From positions 1-5,489 of the forward strand of contig QMMT01000177.1 in the NCBI GenBank assembly GCA_003647385.1: DNA of 5,489 bases, read 5' to 3'. Under the pieces are notes generated by a model. The model saw nothing but the letters and a program-made list of their open reading frames with translations, was not told where the DNA came from and searched no databases. Positions 1-5,489 of the stretch are shown here, in pieces (within the stretch, counting starts at the first letter, position 1; the number at the start of each line of letters is the position of its first letter). Made by a program: the position numbers and the translations under genes. This DNA is from Deltaproteobacteria bacterium. Its GTDB lineage: Bacteria; Desulfobacterota; Desulfobacteria; Desulfobacterales; Desulfobacteraceae.

Positions 1-383
1 AGATCTTCCATTGCCACAAAAAGAAACAGCAGGGACAATCCTGTAATAACTTCCGGCATTACCATTGGTGCGACCATTAGTCCGGAAAATAAAGTTTTCC
101 CTTTGAATTTCTTGAAACGGACCAGTGCGATACCTGCCAGTGCTCCCACAATTGTGGCAATCGTTGCAGATAAGACAGCAATCTTCAGTGAAATCAGAGC
201 GGCATTAATAATGGCATCATTTTCTAAAAGAGCCTGATACCATTTAAGAGAAAAACTGGACCATCTTGTGGTGACTTTTGCTTCGTTAAAAGAAAATATC
301 ATGAGAAGTATGATGGGTATATAAAGAAATGCAAAGCCAAAACCCATGCCTGTCAAGATATAATAATTGCGTTTTGAGTTCAT
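1..383 (-). CDS. potI: PotI-like polyamine ABC transporter permease, N-terminal part (cut by left edge)
   Basis: Inner-membrane permease, expected to pair with PotH to form the channel of a PotFGHI-type putrescine importer. I translated it by hand: ATG at 383-381, 127 full codons, open to base 1, so the C-terminal half or more, including the EAA loop that docks the ATPase, is outside the window. Visible are a first membrane segment (about residues 10-32), the binding-protein-dependent permease start with SLKIAVLSATIATIVG (about 65-80), LVRF at 87-90, and the APMVMPEVITGLSLL stretch (105-119), which closely resembles my memory of E. coli PotI. The ATG overlaps the potH stop by 4 bp (ATGA). A good ribosome site, GAGG at 392-389, lies 5 nt upstream inside potH. 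Family and subunit position are secure; substrate is inferred from the operon. PotC of the spermidine system is the alternative, but order and sequence favour PotI. Confidence 0.93.
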   Translation of the reverse strand, partial: MNSKRNYYILTGMGFGFAFLYIPIILLMIFSFNEAKVTTRWSSFSLKWYQALLENDAIINAALISLKIAVLSATIATIVGALAGIALVRFKKFKGKTLFSGLMVAPMVMPEVITGLSLLFLFVAMED

Positions 384-1381
384 GAGACCCTCTCTTCTTG
401 TTTAGCGCTGTAAAATTTATACAGCATAAAAGGAACCACGAGAAATATCAGCAATACAACAGCTACTGCTGATGCTAAAGGCCAGTCCCGATTTGCAAAG
501 AACTCGTCAAACAACATTCGCCCAATCATCATACTGCCAGGCCCGCCAACCAGTGTCGGGATTACAAATTCACCCACCGCGGGAATAAAAACCAGCATAC
601 ATCCCGCTATGACACCCGGCATGGATAGAGGCAATGTAACCGTTAAAAATGTTGTAACAGGTTTGGCCCCAAGGTCTGCTGATGCTTCATGCAGAGAAAT
701 ATCCATTTTTTCCAGGGTCGAGTACAAAGGCAAAATCATAAACGGAAGAAAAGTATATACAAACACCACATACATGGCAAAATCAGAATACATCATTTGC
801 AGAGGCTTATCAATAAACCCGATTGCCAATAATACATTGTTAATTATTCCATGATTGGCCAACAGTCCCATCCAGGCGTAAACCCGTAAAAGAAAAGAGG
901 TCCAGAAAGGCAGAATCACCAGCAAAAGCAGAATATTACGTACAGAGGACTTTGACCGGGCGATTCCATAGGCCATTATATATCCGATAATCAGGCAAAA
1001 TAGAGTCGATACAAACGCGATTTTCAAAGAATTCAAATAAGCAATAATATAAAAATCATCTTCCAGCAACAGCAGATAATTATCAAAGATCAGGTTAATA
1101 GAGAGCCGGGTGCCCTCAACCCAGGTAATCAGAGATGTGAAAGGGGGGCGGGCAATAATAGACTCAGCCAGGCTGATCTTAAGTACATATACAAACGGCA
1201 GGGAAAAGAAAACAAGCATCCATAAGTATGGTATCCCAATAACCATACCTTTCCATGCCCGGTTTTCAAAAGAGTTGAACCAATTGTGCAGTTTACTATA
1301 ATTTGCGACAGGTTTTTCTGCCGGAGCTTTGCTGCCTTTGGCCTGTGGCTGGTCATTGGGTATTACGCTATGCTCTTTCAT
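380..1381 (-). CDS. potH: PotH-like polyamine ABC transporter permease
   Basis: 333-residue inner-membrane permease, partner of PotI, that passes polyamine delivered by PotF using ATP hydrolysis by PotG. About six membrane segments are visible: roughly 46-68, 116-141, 149-174, 201-223, 253-275 and 304-325. The cytoplasmic EAA loop that contacts the ATPase is at 231-256 (H-EASADLGA, E232 to G238). NILLLLVILP (149-158) followed by RVYAWMG, and MLVFIPAVGEFVIP after the EAA loop, are very similar to E. coli PotH as I recall it. The hydrophilic N-terminal region before the first membrane segment is about 43 residues, rich in Lys, Pro and Ala, somewhat longer than in E. coli PotH (317 aa). Start ATG (1381-1379) overlaps the potG stop (ATGA) and has only a weak upstream GTGG, so translation is probably coupled to potG. 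The end overlaps potI by 4 bp. PotB is the alternative; PotH fits better. Confidence 0.95.
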   Translation of the reverse strand: MKEHSVIPNDQPQAKGSKAPAEKPVANYSKLHNWFNSFENRAWKGMVIGIPYLWMLVFFSLPFVYVLKISLAESIIARPPFTSLITWVEGTRLSINLIFDNYLLLLEDDFYIIAYLNSLKIAFVSTLFCLIIGYIMAYGIARSKSSVRNILLLLVILPFWTSFLLRVYAWMGLLANHGIINNVLLAIGFIDKPLQMMYSDFAMYVVFVYTFLPFMILPLYSTLEKMDISLHEASADLGAKPVTTFLTVTLPLSMPGVIAGCMLVFIPAVGEFVIPTLVGGPGSMMIGRMLFDEFFANRDWPLASAVAVVLLIFLVVPFMLYKFYSAKQEERVS

Positions 1382-2520
1382 AATAATACCACTGTATTGG
1401 CAGGTTCCCAGGTAAGATAAACAATATCATCCCAGGTCACGCGGTGTTTGGAATACCGGTTCTGGTTGGGTGAGGAAACTTTCACTGTTTTACCGCTATC
1501 GAGCTTTACATTGTATACTGACAGATTCCCGATATAACCAAAGTCCAGAACTTTTCCTTTCAGTGTATTAAAATCCTTGTTGTCAGGCTCTTCCCTGGAC
1601 AGATGAATTTTTTCAGGACGGATCGCAACCCCTATTGATTCACCCGTATGAATGGATGAATCCCTATCAATAATCAGATCGCATCGAGTCTCCTCACATT
1701 GGACAACATGGGATTCAGATCGACTCTCTTTAACAACACCCTCAAAAATATTAATGGAACCGATAAAATTTGCTGTGAATCGTGATTGCGGGTACTCATA
1801 GATGTCAGTAGGCGTCCCTATCTGCCTGATTTTACCCTGATCCATTACGGCAATTCGAGAGGAAAGGGTCATTGCCTCTTCCTGGTCATGGGTCACCACA
1901 ATAAAGGTAATGCCCAGTTTATACTGGATGTCCATTAATTCGAACTGGGTTTTCTCCCGCAGTTTTTTATCTAAAGCTGCCAGGGGTTCATCCAAAAGAA
2001 GGACTTTCGGGTATTTAACTAAAGCCCGCGCCAGGGCCACCCGTTGCTGCTGTCCTCCGGAAAGCTGATGAGGTTTACGTTTGGCAAACTGGCTCAGTTG
2101 GACAAGCTCCAGACCTTCTTCCACCCGGATCTTGACTTCAGCTTTTGATAAACCGTCCCGTTTAAGTCCATAAGCAATATTTTTTTCAACCGACATATGC
2201 GGAAAAATGGCATAGGACTGAAACATCATATTCACCGGTCGTTCATAGGGCGGCAACTCTGTCATGTCAACGCCGTCAATCAGGAAATTTCCTTCTGTAG
2301 GCGTTTCAAACCCCGCTAAAATCCGTAAAAGAGTGGATTTGCCGCAGCCGGACCCTCCCAGAAGACAAAAGAGTTCACCTTTATATATTTCCAGGTTCAC
2401 ATTATCGACGGCAGTGAAATCACCAAACTTTTTAGTGACACCCCTGATTTCCAGGAAGGGTTTTTCATGTTTATCCAGCCACGGTTGTTTGTCTATATAT
2501 TTTTCTTCTGAAGGTTTCAT
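1378..2520 (-). CDS. potG: PotG-like polyamine ABC transporter ATP-binding protein
   Basis: Cytoplasmic ATPase that powers the PotHI permease. 380 residues, close to E. coli PotG (377). All catalytic motifs are intact: Walker A GGSGCGKST (55-63), Q-loop Q101 in MMFQSYAIFPHM, signature LSGGQQQRVALARAL (153-167), Walker B VLLLD with catalytic E178, D-loop to D184 and switch H211 in VVTHDQEEA. The C-terminal part, from FIGSINIFEGVV (about 252) on, is the TOBE-type regulatory region typical of the PotA/PotG/MalK group, with IRPEKIHLS and FGYIGNLSVYNVKLDSGK. The N-terminal 20-odd residues precede the ABC core, as in PotG. ATG at 2520-2518 has AGGGA at 2530-2526 with a 5-nt spacer, supporting this start. 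It follows potF after 142 bp containing a hairpin, and overlaps potH by 4 bp. Similarity to PotG is strong along the whole length. PotA is less likely given the neighbouring PotF and PotH types. Confidence 0.96.
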   Translation of the reverse strand: MKPSEEKYIDKQPWLDKHEKPFLEIRGVTKKFGDFTAVDNVNLEIYKGELFCLLGGSGCGKSTLLRILAGFETPTEGNFLIDGVDMTELPPYERPVNMMFQSYAIFPHMSVEKNIAYGLKRDGLSKAEVKIRVEEGLELVQLSQFAKRKPHQLSGGQQQRVALARALVKYPKVLLLDEPLAALDKKLREKTQFELMDIQYKLGITFIVVTHDQEEAMTLSSRIAVMDQGKIRQIGTPTDIYEYPQSRFTANFIGSINIFEGVVKESRSESHVVQCEETRCDLIIDRDSSIHTGESIGVAIRPEKIHLSREEPDNKDFNTLKGKVLDFGYIGNLSVYNVKLDSGKTVKVSSPNQNRYSKHRVTWDDIVYLTWEPANTVVLL

Positions 2521-2525
2521 AAAAA

Positions 2526-2532
2526 TCCCTTT
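2526..2532 (-). promoter_or_regulatory. Ribosome binding site of potG
   Basis: The minus strand reads AAAGGGA followed by five T and then the ATG at 2520. The purine run and 5-nt spacing suit a Shine-Dalgarno site. It shows that potG has its own independent initiation signal, unlike potH, which lacks a convincing one. Confidence 0.65.
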
Positions 2533-2558
2533 AAAATAAGATCTGCATGTAGAACAAA

Positions 2559-2567
2559 ACTATAGCA
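2559..2567 (-). promoter_or_regulatory. Possible extended -10 element upstream of potG (weak)
   Basis: The minus strand reads TGCTATAGT, matching an extended -10 box (TGnTATAnT) about 40 nt before the potG start and downstream of the potF-potG hairpin. No good -35 hexamer is seen 16-18 bp upstream; the region there is A-rich. If active it would give potGHI a second promoter independent of potF. The match may be chance in AT-rich intergenic DNA. Confidence 0.2.
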
Positions 2568-2589
2568 GGCGTTAAATTTTTACGATTTT

Positions 2590-2624
2590 GTGGTAGCCAC
2601 ACATTTGCAGTATGTGACTACCAC
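2590..2624 (-). repeat. Intergenic inverted repeat (RNA hairpin) between potF and potG
   Basis: The minus-strand transcript can fold a 14-bp stem: arm GTGGTAGTCACATA (2624-2611), 7-nt loop CTGCAAA (2610-2604), arm TGTGTGGCTACCAC (2603-2590). The two imperfect positions are G-U wobbles when read on this strand but would be A-C mismatches on the plus strand, which suggests the structure acts in the potFGHI transcript. The bases after the stem are A-rich (AAAATCG), not a U-run, so it is not a classical intrinsic terminator. Hairpins after a binding-protein gene often protect the upstream mRNA or cause partial termination, giving more binding protein than membrane subunits; that role here is inferred. 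Confidence 0.72.
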
Positions 2625-2662
2625 TATAACTCTGTGAAGATTTAGCACCTTATTATTCGGCT

Positions 2663-3769
2663 TTATCTATTGGATTTTATTTTTGTCCACAGTCGAGTTA
2701 AGGTACGCCTGTCTTTCTTGGGTGGATCAGCCTGCAAAAACAATTTATCCTTTACATCTTGTGGCGGATAGATGTCCGGATCTCCCTTGACTTCATCGTT
2801 AACATAGGCAAGCGCAGCGGTATTAGCGTTAGCAAAGAAAAACTCATTGGAAAACTTGGCTATTTCCTCCGGCCTCATAAGGTAATCCAGAAATTTGTGA
2901 GCGTTATCCGGATGTTTTGCATCCGCTGGAATGGCAAGAAAATCAAAATAAATAACCGTTGCTTCCTTTGGAATCGAATAATCTATAATATTACCGTTCG
3001 CTAGTTCGTCTGCCCGCATACTGGCAATCCCTGCGTCACCGTTATAGGTTAATGCTGCGCACAATTCACCGGTAGCCAGCTCTTCGATAAAGTTTGCATT
3101 GTTAAAGTGCCGGATGTAAGGTCGGATGCTTTTGAGTAGATTTTCAGCTTTTTGAAGATCCTCTTTATTAGTAGAGTATGGATCAAGTCCCAGATAGTTC
3201 AAAGCAATTGAAATAACCTCATCCCATGCATCAAGTATTGCCACACCGCAGTCGCTTAATTTTGAAACATTTTCTACCTTAAATAAAAGATCCAGGCTTC
3301 TCAAATCCACATTGGGCAACCGTTCTTTCACCTTGTCTAAATTAAAAGCAATTCCTGTAGTACCCCAAGCATAAGGAATCCCATACGCATTATCCTTATC
3401 AAACTTATCAAGAGTAGCCAAAATCTCGGTATCAAGATTATGGTAATTTGACAACTTTGACTTGTCCAGCTTTTGAAATGTATTGACCTTAATTAATCGA
3501 TTGGCCATGGTCGAGGTAGGAATCACTACATCATAGCCGCTCTTACCGGTCAATAACTTTGTCTCTAAAACACTCAGGGAATCAAACGTATCAAGATTGA
3601 CTTTGATACCCGTCTCTTTTTCAAAACCCTTGATAATTGAATCCGGTATATATTCAAACCAGAAGTAAATATTGAGGACCTTTTCCTCTTCCGCCATTGC
3701 CGGGGTTACCATTAATGATGTTGATACCAGTAATACAGTGCAAACAACCATACAAATTCTCTTAAACAT
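2663..3769 (-). CDS. potF: PotF-like periplasmic polyamine (putrescine) binding protein
   Basis: Substrate-capture protein of the importer. 368 residues (E. coli PotF is 370). A Sec signal peptide is clear: positive MFKR, hydrophobic 7-22, cleavage site AMA (24-26). The mature part aligns to E. coli PotF, as I remember it, nearly end to end: KETGIKV (51-57), LDKSKL (101-106), IPYAWGTTGIAFN (131-143), CGVAILDA (174-181), ALNYLG (189-194), YPP...VKDKLF near the end and WTKIKS at the C terminus. Putative ligand residues kept are W37, E184, D245 and D276 (E. coli W37, E185, D247, D278). Changed positions are F38 (Ser), E39 (Asp), T85 (Ser), Y242 (Trp), Y274 (Phe) and F312 (Tyr). The acidic anchors suggest a cationic amine ligand, but which one is uncertain. 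A strong AGGAG precedes the ATG. The gene lies 29 bp after the HD gene and 142 bp before potG. Confidence 0.95.
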   Translation of the reverse strand: MFKRICMVVCTVLLVSTSLMVTPAMAEEEKVLNIYFWFEYIPDSIIKGFEKETGIKVNLDTFDSLSVLETKLLTGKSGYDVVIPTSTMANRLIKVNTFQKLDKSKLSNYHNLDTEILATLDKFDKDNAYGIPYAWGTTGIAFNLDKVKERLPNVDLRSLDLLFKVENVSKLSDCGVAILDAWDEVISIALNYLGLDPYSTNKEDLQKAENLLKSIRPYIRHFNNANFIEELATGELCAALTYNGDAGIASMRADELANGNIIDYSIPKEATVIYFDFLAIPADAKHPDNAHKFLDYLMRPEEIAKFSNEFFFANANTAALAYVNDEVKGDPDIYPPQDVKDKLFLQADPPKKDRRTLTRLWTKIKSNR

Positions 3770-3775
3770 AATTTT

Positions 3776-3782
3776 CTCCTTT
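3776..3782 (-). promoter_or_regulatory. Strong ribosome binding site of potF
   Basis: The minus strand reads AAAGGAG then AAAATT and ATG (3769), a near-consensus Shine-Dalgarno with 6-nt spacing. It is the best site in the window and sits in the 29-bp gap after the HD gene, consistent with high translation of the binding protein. Confidence 0.8.
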
Positions 3783-3798
3783 TTTATTGGTTAATCAT

Positions 3799-4374
3799 TT
3801 AGCTGCAGTAGTTCTGCTGCTTTTTCATTAAAAAGTGAATTTTTGCTCCTATTTTTTTTTCGATTTGATTTTTAATTGTTTTAGCATTATCCAACTTTTT
3901 TATAATTGATTGTCTGATTTCCTGATTATGATGATACCGTTCCATTCCAGGACGATATCTTTCTTCCAACGACACAATTTTATCCGTTTTCAGCAGCTTG
4001 TCGGCTAAATATACAACAGCTGCCTCATCAATCTGTGATATCCCGGAAAGAGGTATATCAATATGCTTTTCCACTACTTTTGCTACGGATAAATATCCCA
4101 TTTTTCTTAACATTCTGCCGGCAACCATTGCATGATTTGATTTTCCTTTAGCCAGATCATGCAATAATCCAGATGCGTAAATGAGATCATGATTTAATTT
4201 CATACCGGTTTTGCTTAATTTTTCAGCCAGTAAAATCGCTAAATCGGCCACGGCTTTAGAATGAATATAAACCTTGGTTTGTTTATCATGGTTTGAAGTC
4301 AAAATAGCCTCTGCTTCACCTCTGTTGGGTAAATTGAATTTATGTTCTCTATAAAAAATAAATCTGTAGTCCAT
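3799..4374 (-). CDS. HD-domain protein (putative metal-dependent phosphohydrolase)
   Basis: 191-residue soluble protein, with no signal peptide or membrane segment. The HD-superfamily metal ligands are visible in order: H38 (in YIHSKAVADLA), the HD pair H72-D73 (SGLLHDLAKG), H81, H104 (VEKHIDI) and D125 (YLADKLLK). The full H...HD...D set suggests a competent metal site and hydrolysis of a phosphate ester or nucleotide, but the substrate cannot be read from sequence. The C-terminal third is Lys-rich and helical. ATG at 4374-4372 has a weak GGA 6 nt upstream; it is the only sensible ATG before the domain. The gene follows the nucleotidyltransferase by 30 bp and precedes potF by 29 bp. From memory, HD proteins of this kind occur beside or fused to MobA-like nucleotidyltransferases in Desulfobacterota, suggesting a link to molybdenum hydroxylase maturation. 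A nine-A run (3852-3860) lies near the 3' end. Confidence 0.82.
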   Translation of the reverse strand: MDYRFIFYREHKFNLPNRGEAEAILTSNHDKQTKVYIHSKAVADLAILLAEKLSKTGMKLNHDLIYASGLLHDLAKGKSNHAMVAGRMLRKMGYLSVAKVVEKHIDIPLSGISQIDEAAVVYLADKLLKTDKIVSLEERYRPGMERYHHNQEIRQSIIKKLDNAKTIKNQIEKKIGAKIHFLMKKQQNYCS

Positions 4375-4404
4375 GGGTGATCCATATAAAAAAGGTTATT
4401 TTTA

Positions 4405-5058
4405 TCATGAAGTTCGATATCCGTTGTTAGAATTTTCAAAACGATCCTGATACTTAATACGATCATATAAATCAACAAGCTTCAGATAATCTTCCGGTGT
4501 ATCCATATCAAGGTGAATAAACCGGTCAGGCACGGATACGTCAAAAGTATCGTTTGAGTATTGAGCCAGAAAAGACTTCAATCCACCAGATCCATCATAA
4601 CGTACCAGTTCCTTTATCAACGCTGATGAAATCAACGGAGGATGTCCCCGTTTCCCATTCCTGACCGGATGGATGATTAATGCATCCGTTGTTTCATGGG
4701 CTTTTATCAATGCTGAGATAGTCTCAAGAGCTACTAAAGGGATATCCACAGGTAGAACCATAAACGCTGAACTGTCATGCGATATGTTCTCGACACCCGT
4801 TATAACCGATGAAAGCATACCTTTATGAAAGCATGAATTTATACACCAGTTGGCACCGGCAGCATCAACACATTGCATCAAGTTCTCGGCCCGGTGCCCA
4901 AGGACCACCTGGATGTTTTCGATACCCGCACACCTGAACAGGGCAATGCCCCGTTCCAAGACACTTATATTGCCAATGGACAGCTGTGGTTTGAAGCTGC
5001 CCATTCGAGATGAAAATCCAGCAGCAAGAATAATAGCGCTGTATGAGCTTATACTCAT
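4405..5058 (-). CDS. MobA/MocA-like nucleotidyltransferase (probable molybdenum cofactor cytidylyltransferase)
   Basis: 217-residue cytoplasmic enzyme of the MobA-like NTP transferase family. Members transfer CMP or GMP from the NTP to molybdopterin, making the dinucleotide cofactor used by molybdenum hydroxylases. Visible motifs: nucleotide-binding LAAGFSSRMGSFK (11-23), VVLGHRAENL (51-60), NSCFHKGMLSSVITGV (74-89), metal-binding VLPVDIPLV with D105 (101-109), HPVRNGKRGHPPLIS (129-143) and the C-terminal LDMDTPEDY (182-190). The MocA (CTP, xanthine dehydrogenase type) assignment rests on the neighbouring hydroxylase subunit; GTP-using MobA or another nucleotidyl transfer cannot be excluded. 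Start ATG (5058-5056) overlaps the upstream stop by 4 bp (ATGA), with GAGG at 5067-5064, 5 nt ahead, inside the upstream gene. This supports the start and coupled translation. The stop TGA (4407-4405) lies 30 bp before the HD gene. Confidence 0.85.
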   Translation of the reverse strand: MSISSYSAIILAAGFSSRMGSFKPQLSIGNISVLERGIALFRCAGIENIQVVLGHRAENLMQCVDAAGANWCINSCFHKGMLSSVITGVENISHDSSAFMVLPVDIPLVALETISALIKAHETTDALIIHPVRNGKRGHPPLISSALIKELVRYDGSGGLKSFLAQYSNDTFDVSVPDRFIHLDMDTPEDYLKLVDLYDRIKYQDRFENSNNGYRTS

Positions 5059-5489
5059 AGCTGCCTCATCTCAGTATTCCCTTCACGCTCTACAGCGGTT
5101 AAGATTGTACGTTTGACCAAAGCCCTGAAAAGCTGTACTTTGTATCCGTTTTTACCCAAGGGCGATGTTTCTTTCACTGCGATTTGAGCTGCCTGTTCGG
5201 CTGTTTTTGTTCCTGGTTTTTTCCCATTCAAGAATTGTTCTGCTGCCTTGATTCTTATGGGGATGGGTGCTGCTGCCCCCAAGACCAAGCGGCTATTGGA
5301 AATACGGCCGGATTTTAAGTTGAGCACAACTCCCACACTGCCTATAGCAAAATCAATGGATTGTCTTATCCGGAACTTTGAAAATGCCTGTCCCGTTTTT
5401 GGGTTGGGTTCGGGGGGCAGTATGCCGATTATCAATTCATGCGGGTCAAGATTGGTAGAGCTTTGTCGTCTGACAGCAAATAATTGCCC
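5055..5489 (-). CDS. Molybdenum hydroxylase FAD-binding subunit, C-terminal part (cut by right edge)
   Basis: The reading frame is open to base 5489, giving 144 visible residues from GQLFAVRRQSSTN onward, so the true start is outside the window. The sequence matches the C-terminal domain of the xanthine dehydrogenase / CO dehydrogenase medium (FAD) subunit family: DPHELIIGILPPEP, then the hallmark FSKFRIRQSIDFAIGSVGVVLN, then SRLVLGAAAPIPIRIKAAEQFLNG and a final helix with FRALVKRTIL. In the family this subunit passes electrons between the FeS subunit, FAD and NAD or another acceptor, while substrate is oxidised at the molybdenum subunit. The FAD-binding N-terminal domain is not visible, so cofactor residues cannot be checked. 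The substrate of the hydroxylase is unknown. The stop overlaps the nucleotidyltransferase start by 4 bp, placing subunit and cofactor maturation in one operon. Confidence 0.9.
   Translation of the reverse strand, partial: GQLFAVRRQSSTNLDPHELIIGILPPEPNPKTGQAFSKFRIRQSIDFAIGSVGVVLNLKSGRISNSRLVLGAAAPIPIRIKAAEQFLNGKKPGTKTAEQAAQIAVKETSPLGKNGYKVQLFRALVKRTILTAVEREGNTEMRQL

Noticed and set aside
609..854. Plus-strand open frame of 81 codons inside potH
   Set aside because: Antisense to a clear permease gene, with no recognisable domain and no good ribosome site. Composition looks like a shadow of potH.
1110..1356. Other open frames inside the 5' part of potH, on both strands
   Set aside because: Overlap the well-supported potH frame and show no family features.
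2264..2539. Plus-strand open frame opposite the 5' part of potG
   Set aside because: Antisense to the Walker A region of potG. Residue pattern is rich in Pro/Ser/Arg, typical of a shadow frame.
2521..2662. Intrinsic terminator separating potF from potG
   Set aside because: The hairpin is real but is followed by an A-rich, not T-rich, stretch on the coding strand, and potGHI need potF. Treated as a stabilising or attenuating element instead.
2759..3004. Plus-strand open frame opposite the 3' part of potF
   Set aside because: Antisense to a conserved PotF region, with no recognisable domain.
3800..3826. Terminator-like hairpin on the plus strand (GCTGCAG, TAGTT, CTGCTGC, then TTTTT)
   Set aside because: The stem has a central mismatch, lies inside the 3' end of the HD gene, and there is no plus-strand gene for it to terminate. 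Read on the minus strand it lacks a U-run.
4850..5116. Plus-strand open frame opposite the nucleotidyltransferase start
   Set aside because: Spans the overlap of two real minus-strand genes and has no domain. The frame is explained by their codon bias.
5433..5435. TTG as the start of the FAD-subunit gene
   Set aside because: The same frame continues without a stop to the window edge with family-like sequence, so this is an internal Leu codon and the gene is truncated by the window.
1..5489. A wholly new system, mobile element, CRISPR array, tRNA or rRNA
   Set aside because: No direct repeat arrays, transposase or integrase genes, attachment-site repeats or RNA gene patterns were seen. All seven genes belong to recognisable families, and the interest lies in linkage and detail.

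Overview
All seven genes lie on the minus strand, so the window reads biologically from its right edge to its left. By eye the base composition is moderate, roughly low to mid 40s %GC, with tight gene packing and ATGA start/stop overlaps. This is a Gram-negative style layout with an Sec-exported periplasmic binding protein. A separate MobA-like nucleotidyltransferase beside an HD-domain protein and a molybdenum hydroxylase subunit recalls anaerobic Desulfobacterota (Deltaproteobacteria). That placement is an inference from memory, not a demonstrated affiliation.

Region 1 (about 3799-5489) looks like molybdenum hydroxylase genes. It starts with the C-terminal part of an FAD-binding subunit of the xanthine dehydrogenase / CO dehydrogenase medium-subunit family, cut by the right edge. 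This overlaps by 4 bp a MobA/MocA-like nucleotidyltransferase, the kind of enzyme that finishes the molybdopterin cofactor of such hydroxylases. A small HD-domain phosphohydrolase-like protein of unknown substrate follows 30 bp later.

Region 2 (1-3769) is a polyamine ABC importer of the PotFGHI (putrescine) type, only 29 bp downstream of the HD gene. It comprises the periplasmic binding protein PotF, a 142-bp gap with a strong hairpin, the ATPase PotG, the permease PotH and the N-terminal third or so of the permease PotI, cut by the left edge. PotG/PotH and PotH/PotI overlap by 4 bp (ATGA), so the membrane and ATPase parts are probably translationally coupled. The hairpin after potF fits the usual need for more binding protein than permease.

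The transporter genes are clear family members and not novel. The points most worth a second look are the changed ligand-pocket residues of PotF, the close linkage of a polyamine-type importer to molybdenum hydroxylase genes, the intergenic hairpin, and the HD protein of unknown function. I saw no RNA genes, mobile elements, CRISPR arrays or gene-free stretch above 300 bases, and no evidence for an entirely new system.
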